Below are positions 45,997 through 57,497 of a DNA stretch of 64,000 nucleotides, piece by piece; the first letter of the stretch is position 1, and each line of letters opens with the position of its first letter. This DNA is from Helichrysum umbraculigerum (taxonomy: Eukaryota; Streptophyta; Magnoliopsida; Asterales; Asteraceae). Both the position numbers and the translations under genes were made by a program. The stretch lies in NCBI GenBank assembly GCA_949592205.1, contig CATIUR010000005.1, forward strand, positions 106,203,277 through 106,267,276, written 5' to 3'. The notes under the pieces were generated by a model. It did no database searches. It was not told the origin of the DNA and worked only from the letters and a program-made list of their open reading frames with translations.

Positions 45997-46123
45997 CCAA
46001 CCGGCGGTTGGAAAGCCCAACCGGCGGCTGGAGTATTAGGGTTTTAAGGTGGTGGAAACACGTGGAGTTGGACCAGGAATCAAACAGTCCAACCGGCGGT
46101 TGGAATATCCAACCGGCGGTTGG
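45997..46123. repeat. Four CCAACCGGCGGTTGG palindromes in element V LTR
   Basis: They start at 45997, 46017, 46089 and 46109: two pairs, each 20 bp apart. The second has one mismatch here. They recur in the 3' LTR (first pair at 60880 and 60900). AACCG and CGGTT are MYB-type half sites. The last copy ends 18 bp before the TATA box. Confidence 0.95.
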
Positions 46124-46140
46124 AAGGTCGGCCAGCAAAA

Positions 46141-46150
46141 CTATAAATAG
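46141..46150 (+). promoter_or_regulatory. TATA box of element V LTR
   Basis: CTATAAATAG directly downstream of the palindromes. Confidence 0.75.
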
Positions 46151-47235
46151 AGGCTTAATTCAGGTTTAAGGATATACGATTCAAGAATACTAAAACCTAA
46201 AGTTAGGGTTTTAGGTCGACTTTAGGTGCGATTTTGGAGGCTAAAGAGCTAGGGTTTGAAGGTTTTTAACCCTAGGAAAAGCTAGTTCATCAATTGGTTC
46301 GATTTCTTTATCCTTGTAACTTTAATAACCTTATTATGTTATTTATGATATTGTTTATTTGATTTGATTGTGAATTAGGTTTTCATTATAATTGTTTGAA
46401 TGAATGATTGTTGAGTTTGTTATTTGAATTATATGTCTATGTTGGAACTATATTATTGAATGTTCGTTATACAATAATTGTCTTTATTATGATATTTTAG
46501 TGATTATTCTTGACATAATTAGACTGATTTATATTAAACTAGGATGACCATAAACTGTTTATATAAATTAAGTGATTGTGTTTATGTTTTGATCTTAACC
46601 TTATGCGATAAACGAAGAATGATTCATTAATATAAAGTAATACTGCGATTCAAGCCTAACCATAGAAATTGTATTAATAAATTGATGATAGATCGTATTA
46701 ATTAGTAACACTTTGCGTAACCTTATGATTGTGTTGCTATGATGAGGATTTGACTTAACCCTAAGTGATCTTCTACATTAGTAAATCACCAGTAATAATA
46801 GCCAATAAAACAAATAGACATAAATACATATAATAAGTTTAATAAATAATAGTTTGAATAATTATAATCTTTTATCCAATTGAGTATACTTAAGTTGTTC
46901 CTTAAAACTTATCTATTAGAATCCGTATCAAAATATAAATATAAATATGTTCGTTCGGAACTAAAACGTCCCCCTTATCTTGTAGATTATTGTAAATTGG
47001 ATCCTTTATTTATTTGTGTTATAATTGTGAATATTTGTAATTAAAATAAATAGATAATTAGTTATAAATAAGAATCACGTTTCTTGTGTTCCTTGTGTTC
47101 GAATTTGGACTTACTTATTAAGCTATATTACATGAACGGGTCAATCTTGCCTGAATTGTGTGATAGTATTATTTAGTATTTCCTTAATTTAAACTTGTTA
47201 TTATAATTTCCTATACTTAGCACACATCAAGTTTT

Positions 47236-47253
47236 TGGCGCAGCTACCGGGGA
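47236..47253 (+). promoter_or_regulatory. Primer-binding site of element V, tRNA-Asp type
   Basis: TGGCGCAGCTACCGGGGA, six bases after the LTR end. Confidence 0.88.
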
Positions 47254-47691
47254 ACACTTAGCCGGTTGAACTCTTGTTTTACCGGGGGAGCGGTGTATTT
47301 TAATTAAACTAATTATTTTACTTGTATAATTTCTATTTCTAATACTTTGCAAAATCAATAAGAAATATCGGCTCACCCATTGAGAATACTGACAAAAACA
47401 AAGGTATAAGGAGAGTAAAGCCCTACCTTATTGATTTATCATATAAGAGGTAAGGTGCTTCTCGAAAGAAATAGGTTTTTAATAAGCTTAGCGCTGACCT
47501 GTTTCTCCGCTTTTGTGTACTATCAATGGAGCTACCGAGATCTGTTGACTAAGCTTTGTAAAAGAAATTTAATTAAATATGTGTATTTATGTAAATGTAT
47601 TCTATTTGTATAATATGTTTTACTTGTATTATATGTGTTCTAAATTAAGTGATAATTTGTGTATACAGAATTCGTTAACTGTTAGTGAAAT

Positions 47692-48169
47692 GGAAAATAA
47701 GCAAATGGAAATTTTGAATGAAACTGTGGAATGCAAGGATGTCTGTGTTGATGAACATTCTCTTAGGACATTTGATAACCCAACATTAGATACTATATCT
47801 GAAGAAGCGGAAGAGGATTTAGAAAGTATGTCTGAAGAAGAAGGGAATGATTTAGGTATTAACACTGAGGTTGAAGATACTAATTTAGGATGGATACCTG
47901 TGCCAGTAGTTAGTACGAGAGGTGGATTGATTCAGCTTTTAGAAGTTGGGAAAGATGATACATATCATATTATGGCTGTTATCAGAGCATCTACTTTTGA
48001 TTTTACACCTGAACAAAAATACATAATTGAGAAGAATGAAAAAGAATATGCAGATTGGCATAATCCTAACCAGACCCAGATGGTGAACTATTTTGATAAG
48101 TATGTAATTGAACTAATGGATACGCTATATCAGCAAGAAGCTCAAGAGGAAGATTTCTTTGAAGGTTAG
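47692..48169 (+). CDS. Unknown helical-repeat protein of element V, part 1
   Basis: I start at the ATG of MENKQMEILN, since the open frame upstream is low-complexity. Residues 1-75 are strongly acidic. The end has a repeat unit (FDFTPEQKYIIEKNEKEYAD, an NP step, then DKYVIELMDTLYQQE) like those of element I. It stops at a TAG (48167-48169), but the same frame continues at once with a second unit, so the TAG may be a mutation. Confidence 0.6.
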
Positions 48170-48451
48170 AAGATTTTGTATTCGTGTGTCTACAGAGCAT
48201 TGACTAGATATCCGTTTCCGTATTCTGATAAACAAATTAGTTTATTGGAATCTTATAAGCATCAAATGGATTGGGCAACTGGAAATCCAACGCAGATGGC
48301 AGATATTTGTTTAATAGAAGAATTGCAGGAAATGATTAGCTTATTGGAACAAAAAGATTATAAGAATTGCAGCACTTACCAACTGTTTTATGCTGTGAAC
48401 GTATTCATTTCTATTTTTGGACATATGCTTGAAATGTGTGACACTATGTGA
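48170..48451 (+). pseudogene. Unknown helical-repeat protein of element V, part 2
   Basis: Same frame as part 1, with no ATG before its repeat. It carries a second unit (TRYPFPYSDKQISLLESY, GNPTQ, then LIEELQEMISLLEQKDY). It is best seen as the continuation of part 1 after a nonsense codon. Confidence 0.55.
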
Positions 48452-48459
48452 CTTATATG

Positions 48460-48626
48460 CATTGAGACTTGTTGCTTACATCCGTGTTGTACTTCCTTGT
48501 GGGGTATTTGCCGTACATTGAGATTTGTTGTTTACATTCGTGCTTTACCTCCTTGTGGGGTATTTTCCGTACATTGGGATTGTTGCTTACATTCGTGCTT
48601 TACTTCCTTGTGAGGTAATTGCCGTA
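48460..48626. repeat. Three 55-56-bp tandem repeats in element V interior
   Basis: Units at 48460-48515, 48516-48571 and 48572-48626 share CATTGAGA-TTGTTG, TTACATTCGTGCTTTAC and CCTTGTGGGGTA. They are non-coding. Confidence 0.9.
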
Positions 48627-48852
48627 CATTGAGATATATTGGCTGCATTATTTCACATTTGTGTACATTTCTATATGCATTGTCCTAACTTACTATTATC
48701 ACAGCAAAATGTTTTATCTTGTGGTGTTTGGTTTCAAACCTACGAAACTCACCAACATTCGTGTTGACGTTTTGAGCATATCTTTTCAGGTTATACTAGT
48801 GGACTTAAAGCAGAGGACAAGAGAACTTAGTGGACCTTTAGGGTTGCATTAT

Positions 48853-49857
48853 TGTAACACCCCCGTTCCGATAACGAAACGAGAGGTCACATTTATTGCT
48901 AAATATTAAACGCACTAATAATTTCTTGTAATAATAAATGACAATGTATATTAAATGATAACCTAAATAAAAGTCAACTAAAATTATTGGTGGTCTCTAT
49001 GGCAAGTCCAAGTCTTGAAGCTCTCGCACTCATCCCATATAACCCAGAGTACCTGCCGCAGGAAAAGAAATGCGACTGAGCTAATTGCTCAGTGCGCGGA
49101 TGTAGACAGAAATAAACAGTAACAGTAATAATAATTTTTAAAATGAGAATGAAACGAAATAAATAATTTAATTTTCCAAAATTCACCCTTCGAGTAACAC
49201 CACCCTTACACCAGAATAACAAATGACATAAAGGCTGAAGCAACGAGGGGTTGGGTTATTTTATACCGAGTACCCTACAAAACAAATATCCAAACTGCGC
49301 AACACCGGTGCCAAATCATATCGTATCTCGAATCATATATCACAATATCACAAATCACACACTGGTCGCGACTCCAGGTGTATCCCCTATTCGGAAGGTG
49401 TGTATGGCACTGCACCACACGACCGCTCTACACAAATCATATCATATCAAACGTATCCTAGGATGCATCCATACGCCTCCCAAAAAAATCAAAAGCTCTC
49501 CCACGAGCATAATCACACAATCACATAATATATCAACAAAGGGGAGACGCCGTGGACTAATCCCACCGCCACGGTTGGTGCGACGTCATTGGTGCCGCAA
49601 TGACGCCCCTGTGGTCCTCCACAGGAAGCTGGCTCGGTATACCTATCTCCGGTCTACAAAACTAGGGTTCTATGGGCGCACAGTGAATATATAAACCAAC
49701 CACACACCAGATTATGTCCACCATGCATATGGAACCTAAATCAAATGAATCAAAAACAGCTCGTAACAATGAATTCCCCAAGTTTTTCAAAATCATTTTT
49801 CACACAAGTTTTCTCAAAAGTTTCCACAATTTATCAAATCTCAAATAACACTTTAAC
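48853..49857 (-). mobile_element. Insertion X: fragment of another chromovirus-like element, left part
   Basis: It begins TGTAACACCCCCGTTCC, an LTR-like end for a minus-oriented chromovirus. Content is like element VI in layout but not in sequence. It continues past element VI at 56066. Its right boundary is not found. Confidence 0.4.
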
Positions 49858-52193
49858 TGTAAGGTCCCTTTCCTTACGCAAACCAAAACATATTATATTA
49901 TATACTATTCGTAGGAAGCGCGTCCCCAAAACATAATTACCGATTTACATAAGTTCAAAAGTACCAAGTTTTCAAAACATTTACACACATATATAAGTTT
50001 AGTTACAAACATTTACTTAAACAACCGGGCATTAAGAAAACTATTCAAGACCAAAAGTTAGATTCCCCAAAATTGTCAGAGTAAGCGCTATGACAGTCAA
50101 CCATCCCATTAAGCATCTACAACCCGGTCCACACCTATTAAAAGCCTGCAAAAAGATTAACAACGAGGGATTAGCCAATGCTAAGTGAATGGAACCGTAA
50201 CCGACGGTTCAATTCAGAAATAACAAGCCTACAACGCACAAACCAAACCAACAAATAATGCTTACAGCCTAAAGCATCGTAAACAACAATCACACAAATT
50301 ATGATTACCGCCTAAAGCTTCGCATTCATAAACACGTATCGTCAAAGAGGACCGGCGGCCCCTGGTTAGCCAACCAGCGAAAGCCTACAACCACTGTCGG
50401 CCCCAACAGTGGCTTACCGATAGTTTGAAGCTATCTTCACTGACAAGGATTCATCCCTCAACTACATGTATCGGGAAACCCAGGCAGCCCAACAATAGCC
50501 ACAAACCCAACCAGCGTTGACCTCTGAAATCACATATGCCAAACGGCCCAAGCATCACATATTTCATAATAGTCATGACAATATGTAGCTAACCTATTCA
50601 AACCGCATAATCATCATGCCAACAATTAATACCAATAATAACCAAGTAAACCAAATCACAATATCAACAATCATGTCAATGTATTAACCAATAACCGATG
50701 ACAAGTCAAACCAATAACCGAAAGTTCATCCGTTGCAACCAAACTCGTTACAACGGAATTGAACCGAGGAATACAATTCCACTCACCGAATATTATCGTC
50801 TGATTACCAACTCAGTGGTCTAATCTTACTGAGTGGCCGCCCGCTTATCTGAGAACACAAAGATAACAAGTCAATAACTCGTCTCATAATCATCATCATA
50901 ACATATTTATCAAATTAAGTAATCTCTAAAGTCTAAGTAAACAAAAGTTCAATCAGAATTGAAATTAAAAATCCCGAACTAATGTTTAAAAAACTGTAAA
51001 ATGTCATTTTCGACCCTTAAATGACCCCGAATGGTCAAAAACCACCTAGGCTATTAGAATATAGTTTTGACCATTGGGCCGTTTCCGAGTGAACATGTGA
51101 ATCTCATCCCAAACCGAGTTAATGAAATTGTTACATAACCGTGACCCTGAAAAGACTTACGCATTTTCAAAATTTACAAAACCCTTCAAAATTATTCATG
51201 CGAACGCGATCCGGATCAAGGTGGTGGGATCGCGTTCCTCTTTAGAAAAGATTCTGTATCCGTTTTACACTTGGAAACGCGATCCGGAAACGAGGGCGGG
51301 ATCGCGTTCGTATGACCAAAACTCGACTATACCAAATTATAACTAAGGAACGCGATCCGGAGACATGGCCGGGATCGCGTTTGCTAGTTTAAAAACGACC
51401 TGCACTTATAGCAAGAACACAACACGAACCCAAAAACTCCATTTTACCAAAATCAGTTGCAAACACGAATTTTACCATAAAAATGACCACAAACATCAAC
51501 TATAATCATATAATAACAACAACCAACATCATCTAACAACAATCTAACTCATGTTTCATCATCTAATTACTTAATCACCAAACCCTAACTATTATCTTTA
51601 ATATGAAGAACACAAACACATTCTAACATCAAATCTTCATGTAATCATCAAGTATCTATCATGTTATCATCCTATAATCATGTATGACCAAGTTCTAACT
51701 TCAATTCCTCATTAAAATCATTAACCCTAACTTTCAATCAAAATCATATTATTGCATAAACACACAAGAACACTTACAACGATTCAACAAGATAGAGATG
51801 ATGAGCAAGATGGATTTAATCTTCTTTCAAGTATTTACAATCCAAACCACAATTTAGTTCTTTGATTTCTTTGAAGAAATGAGAGAGTTTAGGAAATGAA
51901 AACAAAGAGAAAGGAAATGGGGAAAGGTAGGTGAAATGATCCAGATATTTCCCACCGCCCCATCTAATATCATGTGTATAAATTATACCCGCTTACTAGC
52001 CTATTGTCTGGAACCCGAAAATACCCGAAAGTCAAAATACTTTTATTTTACCGTCAACTTCAACTTTTTAAAACAATCAATATTTTATTAGTCACAAAAA
52101 AATCGTTGACTCTTTTAACCGTTTATTTTCAAATAAACCAAATAAACTTAATAAAATACAATTTATTTCCAGGCCTAGAAACAGGATGTTACA
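49858..52193 (-). repeat. 3' LTR of element VI
   Basis: On the plus strand it runs from TGTAAGGTCCC to GGATGTTACA. It contains three hairpin-forming inverted repeats. Confidence 0.95.
51202..51381. repeat. Three GAACGCGATCC / GGATCGCGTTC hairpins in element VI LTR
   Basis: Arm pairs are 51202-51212/51227-51237, 51276-51285/51299-51308 and 51348-51358/51372-51381. Arms of 10-11 bp enclose loops of 13-14 bp, and the hairpins are about 73 bp apart. The same set starts at 55069 in the other LTR. Confidence 0.95.
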
Positions 52194-52209
52194 AATCTTC
52201 CCCCCTTAA
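52194..52209 (-). promoter_or_regulatory. Polypurine tract of element VI
   Basis: The minus strand reads TAAGGGGGGAAGATTT, ending at the 3' LTR. Confidence 0.9.
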
Positions 52210-52254
52210 AGGATTTCGTCCCCGAAATCCAACCAAACATATTTAACAACAATT

Positions 52255-53562
52255 CTATACTTCATTCATATATAAACATATTTTAAGAATAAAGTCATCT
52301 CCAAATATACCTGTCGTATCATCATCAAGCCCAAGAAGATCCCCAACTGTCATCTGAAACGCTCTAGGAGGCGCTGTCTTTCTCTTTTGCCCAACAGACA
52401 CTGAAGAACCCGAGCCTGAACTCCCAGCAAATCCTGAACTCCCTGCCAATCCCGTTCCTTGCCTTGCCTTTTCCAAACACTGACCCGCCCTATGGCCCTC
52501 CTTCTGACAATTCCAACACACATTTCGAGGAAAAATACAATCCTTAATATTATGCCCAAATCCTCTACACCTAATACACCTAGCTGTCTCTGAAGTACAA
52601 GGCCCCGGATGCCTCGATTTACAATCCACACACCAAGAAATTCTTTCTCTTGAATCCTCAGAAAAAGTTACCTTCCTATTTTGTTGACTAGTTTTGCTCT
52701 TACTTCCAGAATAACCACCCAAAGACTGGGACACAGTTTTATTCTTACTCAACTTCTCCGACGCTCTGGTGTCACCGTCCACTGACCTCGCTAAATTAAA
52801 GGCTTGATTAAGATTACAAGCCAATCTCACTGACGTCCTGTAATTTGGTGGCAAGGTTCCCACAAAATGATTTATCCTATCTCTTTCGTTTGGGACCCAT
52901 TGCTGCACAAAGCGTAGCTTTTCTGTGAATTGAGTTATAAGATCATCCATGGTCATATTCTCAGTCAATTGCAAATCCATGAACTCTTGCTTAATTCTAA
53001 CCATGTCAAACTCCGAGCAAAACTGCTTGCAAACTTCATTATGAAATTCCATCCAATTAATAGAAGATCGTTGCACAGATGTCAAATGTGCTGTCATTGA
53101 ATCCCACCAATTCATTGCCTGCCCCTTTAATAATTGCACTGCATATCCAACCCTTAACTCCTCCTCACATTGACAGACCTCAAATTTTCGCTCAATGTCC
53201 CTCAACCAATTTAAAGTTACAGCTGGATCATTACCCCCCTCGAATTCTTTCGGTCCACAAGACTTAAATGTCTTAAAAGAACATACCCTCTTTTGCTGCT
53301 GAGGTGATGGAAACTGGTATCCAACATCTCTTTGTTGTGCTAACCTTGCTTGTTGCTCCTTGTACAATTGCTCAAACTTTCTCAACCTTAGTACTTCATC
53401 CTCTAACTGTAATTTATATTCCTCATCACTCACTCCCTCTTGATTTACATTAGATGTACCACCTTGATTACCATCATTATTTTCTGGAGGTGGAAGCTCA
53501 GTTCTCAAAACGTCATTGGGAGCCGGGTTCTCAGTATCTGCCATTCCTGTACTCATACACAA
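52255..53562 (-). CDS. Intact gag with zinc knuckles, element VI
   Basis: The protein has 435 residues, or 429 if started at MADTENP. A coiled-coil-like, charged segment spans about 45-80. The retrotransposon gag core covers about 95-265 (FEGGNDPAVTLNWLRDIERKF, MNWWDSM, FVGTLPPNYR). Knuckles at C329-C342 (CIRCRGFGHNIKDC) and C349-C362 (CWNCQKEGHRAGQC) follow CX2CX4HX4C, and a variant box lies at C311-C322. A Gly/Ser linker and an acidic tail follow. There is no stop or frameshift. The stop is only about 60 bp from the 3' LTR. Confidence 0.95.
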   Translation of the reverse strand: MCMSTGMADTENPAPNDVLRTELPPPENNDGNQGGTSNVNQEGVSDEEYKLQLEDEVLRLRKFEQLYKEQQARLAQQRDVGYQFPSPQQQKRVCSFKTFKSCGPKEFEGGNDPAVTLNWLRDIERKFEVCQCEEELRVGYAVQLLKGQAMNWWDSMTAHLTSVQRSSINWMEFHNEVCKQFCSEFDMVRIKQEFMDLQLTENMTMDDLITQFTEKLRFVQQWVPNERDRINHFVGTLPPNYRTSVRLACNLNQAFNLARSVDGDTRASEKLSKNKTVSQSLGGYSGSKSKTSQQNRKVTFSEDSRERISWCVDCKSRHPGPCTSETARCIRCRGFGHNIKDCIFPRNVCWNCQKEGHRAGQCLEKARQGTGLAGSSGFAGSSGSGSSVSVGQKRKTAPPRAFQMTVGDLLGLDDDTTGIFGDDFILKICLYMNEV

Positions 53563-53709
53563 TAACTCACAACTTGTTAATCGTTAGTATCACCTATACT
53601 AACCAATCAACCCCCCATTCATAGCTAATCCCACTTACTGAAATGTTTGACTGTCACCTAATAGATTTGGAATTGAACATTAGCCAATGTACAATTCACC
53701 CAAACCTAT

Positions 53710-53722
53710 GCTCTGATACCAA
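53710..53722 (-). promoter_or_regulatory. Primer-binding site of element VI, tRNA-Met type
   Basis: The minus strand reads TTGGTATCAGAGC two bases after the 5' LTR. Confidence 0.92.
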
Positions 53723-53724
53723 CT

Positions 53725-56060
53725 TGTAAGGTCCCTTTCCTTACGCAAACCAAAACATATTATATTATATACTATTCATAGGAAGCGCGTCCCCAAAACA
53801 TAATTACCGATTTACATAAGTTCAAAAGTACCAAGTTTTCAAAACATTTACACACATATATAAGTTTAGTTACAAACATTTACTTAAACAACCGGGCATT
53901 AAGAAAACTATTCAAGACCAAAAGTTAGATTCCCCAAAATTGTCAGAGTAAGCGCTATGACAGTCAACCATCCCATTAAGCATCTACAACCCGGTCCACA
54001 CCTATTAAAAGCCTGCAAAAAGATTAACAACGAGGGATTAGCCAATGCTAAGTGAATGGAACCGTAACCGACGGTTCAATTCAGAAATAACAAGCCTACA
54101 ACGCACAAACCAAACCAACAAATAATGCTTACAGCCTAAAGCATCGTAAACAACAATCACACAAATTATGATTACCGCCTAAAGCTTCGCAATCATAAAC
54201 ACGTATCGTCAAAGAGGACCGGCGGCCCCTGGTTAGCCAACCAGCGAAAGCCTACAAGCACTGCCGGCCCCAACAGTGGCTTACCGATAGTTTGAAGCTA
54301 TCTTCACTGACAAGGATTCATCCCTCAACTACATGTATCGGGAAACCCAGGTAGCCCAACAATAGCCACAAACCCAACCAGCGTTGACCTCTGAAATCAC
54401 ATATGCCAAACGGCCCAAGCATCACATATTTCATAATAGTCATGACAATATGTAGCTAACCTATTCAAACCGCATAATCATCATGCCAACAATTAATACC
54501 AATAATAACCAAGTAAACCAAATCACAATATCAACAATCATGTCAATGTATTAACCAATAACCGATGACAAGTCAAACCAATAACCGAAAGTTCATCCGT
54601 TGCAACCAAACTCGTTACAACGGAATTGAACCGAGGAATACAATTCCACTCACCGAATATTATCGTCTGATTACCAACTCAGTGGTCTAATCTTACTGAG
54701 TGGCCGCCCGCTTATCTGAGAACACAAAGATAACAAGTCAATAACTCGTCTCATAATCATCATCATAACATATTTATCAAATTAAGTAATCTCTAAAGTC
54801 TAAGTAAACAAAAGTTCAATCAGAATTGAAATTAAAAATCCCGAACTAATGTTTAAAAAACTGTAAAATGTCATTTTCGACCCTTAAATGACCCCGAATG
54901 GTCAAAAACCACCTAGGCTATTAGAATATAGTTTTGACCATTGGGCCGTTTCCGAGTGAACATGTGAATCTCATCCCAAACCGAGTTAATGAAATTGTTA
55001 CATAACCGTGACCCTGAAAAGACTTACGCATTTTCAAAATTTACAAAACCCTTCAAAATTATTCATGCGAACGCGATCCGGATCAAGGTGGTGGGATCGC
55101 GTTCCTCTTTAGAAAAGATTCTGTATCCGTTTTACACTTGGAAACGCGATCCGGAAACGAGGGCGGGATCGCGTTCGTATGACCAAAACTCGACTATACC
55201 AAATTATAACTAAGGAACGCGATCCGGAGACATGGCCGGGATCGCGTTTGCTAGTTTAAAAACGACCTGCACTTATAGCAAGAACACAACACGAACCCAA
55301 AAACTCCATTTTACCAAAATCAGTTGCAAACACGAATTTTACCATAAAAATGACCACAAACATCAACTATAATCATATAATAACAACAACCAACATCATC
55401 TAACAACAATCTAACTCATGTTTCATCATCTAATTACTTAATCACCAAACCCTAACTATTATCTTTAATATGAAGAACACAAACACATTCTAACATCAAA
55501 TCTTCATGTAATCATCAAGTATCTATCATGTTATCATCCTATAATCATGTATGACCAAGTTCTAACTTCAATTCCTCATTAAAATCATTAACCCTAACTT
55601 TCAATCAAAATCATATTATTGCATAAACACACAAGAACACTTACAACGATTCAACAAGATAGAGATGATGAGCAAGATGGATTTAATCTTCTTTCAAGTA
55701 TTTACAATCCAAACCACAATTTAGTTCTTTGATTTCTTTGAAGAAATGAGAGAGTTTAGGAAATGAAAACAAAGAGAAAGGAAATGGGGAAAGGTAGGTG
55801 AAATGATCCAAATATTTCCCACCGCCCCATCTAATATCATGTGTATAAATTATACCCGCTTACTAGCCTATTGTCTGGAACCCGAAAATACCCGAAAGTC
55901 AAAATACTTTTATTTTACCGTCAACTTCAACTTTTTAAAACAATCAATATTTTATTAGTCACAATAAAATCGTTGACTCTTTTAACAGTTTATTTTCAAA
56001 TAAACCAAATAAACTTAATAAAATACTATTTATTTCCAGGCCTAAAAACAGGATGTTACA
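53725..56060 (-). repeat. 5' LTR of element VI
   Basis: Same length as the 3' LTR (2336 bp). Differences seen by eye are single substitutions. Confidence 0.95.
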
Positions 56061-56065
56061 TTAAC

Positions 56066-57400
56066 TCATATCAATTTAGCTCAAATGGGGGAATCAGATC
56101 ACACAAGTATATCAAGATATCAACTGAACCACACGGATATCGAAAGAACGCAAGGATATCAACAAAACATGTCGAGATAACGCTGAAAGAAGAGTACAGA
56201 CATCCGTACCTGGATAAATGTCTAAAGCCCTCAAGATCGAAAAGATGCTCCCCAATTGTCCACAAAGTCTACATAAAGTGATTTATATAAATTTAGAATG
56301 GTAATCTCAATATGCTAGTTCTTGTTTTCTCAATTACCTAAGTCTGACTATTATTCATAGTAATTCTAATCATTTTGTATAGGCTCTTCAATTTTTAAAT
56401 CTGTATGAAAGTAATATGTACTCCGTGTACTGATAATTCAAGTGACACTAAATTATGTTAATAGTAGATAATATAATATAATTCATGGTCTGTTTTGTAA
56501 TTATTTTGACGCCACAAGGGTAAATTCGTATAAGGTTAATTTCGAAACTTAATTCACAAATTATCACATCATTAAGGGGGTTTATTAATGAAACTTCATA
56601 AAACTTTCACGTATCCATTTCCTTCTTTCTTAACTCACGTACATACCATGTTCGATTTCAATTCTCTTCTATTGTTCGCATTTGCTACGTTTAAAAGATC
56701 ATATATTAAGTTAGTCTAACAATATAAACATACTCCCATGGGTTTTAAATTCTGGTTCGCAACAGGGCCACAAATATTAGAACCCGTAAATTTCTGTTTG
56801 ATCACTATGTATAACTTCAAAGTTAACGTGATCTAAGATCACTCTAAACTCAGTAAAATGATAGGAAGGATTAAGTAAAATATAAAAACGTTTTACACAT
56901 GATTAACAGACGAGTTGAGTTAAGATTTACCTTCGAAACAAGATCGAATTTGAACCGAACAAAACACGTAAAAGCTTCTCGTTGTCGTTCACTCCCGTGG
57001 CCTCTACACTATTTCTCAATCTTAGGTTTTGGTGAGTGTTTTCTTTTTTTTTTTTCTTTCTTTTTTTTCTTTTTTTTTTCTTTTTTTTTTTTGTGTGTCA
57101 ATGAATAATTAATTGAAAGAAAAGAGGTCGGTTATAAATCCTAATTCAACCGAGGAAACTGATCATATCGTGTCCTCTAATATCGGGATTTGATCATATC
57201 ACATTTCTAAATCATTTGACTAAATCTCGTTGCTTCCACCGAATTGTTTTAGTTTCCAATTATACAATTTGTTTCCCTTTTAGTAATATTATATTATTTT
57301 ATGTTTAGGATAGCTCCAACATTTATTACTTTAATAAATGTTAATTTAAATATCACAACATGAATGTACATATGTTACCTACGAATTTATATTCTAGTTA
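56066..57400 (-). pseudogene. Insertion X right part with possible gag C-terminal remnant
   Basis: On the minus strand 56071-56265 is open and contains TIGEHLFDLEGF, which resembles the gag tail of element VI (TVGDLLGLDDD). The rest (to about 57400) is AT-rich with a T/CT-rich run at 57050-57095. No gene is seen. The junction back to element V is not resolved. Confidence 0.3.
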
Positions 57401-57497
57401 TTTTTTAGATTATCTTACTTTTAATTTTAATCATATAATCATAATCTTAATACACACATATATATGTATATACGATTTTTATAATGGGTTTTTATAA

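Larger units (their letters stand above)
45668..47229 (+). repeat. 5' LTR of element V (1562 bp)
   Basis: Runs from TGATAAGCATC to CACACATCA. Four CCAACCGGCGGTTGG palindromes precede TATAAATAG at 46142. The remainder is AT-rich. Confidence 0.95.
49858..56060 (-). mobile_element. Element VI: gag-only LTR retrotransposon (TR-GAG-like)
   Basis: Two 2336-bp LTRs differ at about 10 sites by eye (near 0.4%). The target duplication TTAAC is at 49853-49857 and 56061-56065. The interior is only 1.5 kb: a tRNA-Met primer site, one intact gag and a polypurine tract, with no room for pol. This matches the described plant class of terminal-repeat elements with a GAG domain. It needs pol from a partner. 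It is the youngest insertion of the stack. Confidence 0.95.

Noticed and set aside
45932..46169. Short ORFs in the element V LTR (also 60815-61052)
   Set aside because: They span the palindromes and TATA box and are open only because of the repeats.
52350..52631. 93-codon minus-strand ORF
   Set aside because: It overlaps the gag zinc-knuckle region in another frame; the gag frame has clear Cys/His motifs.
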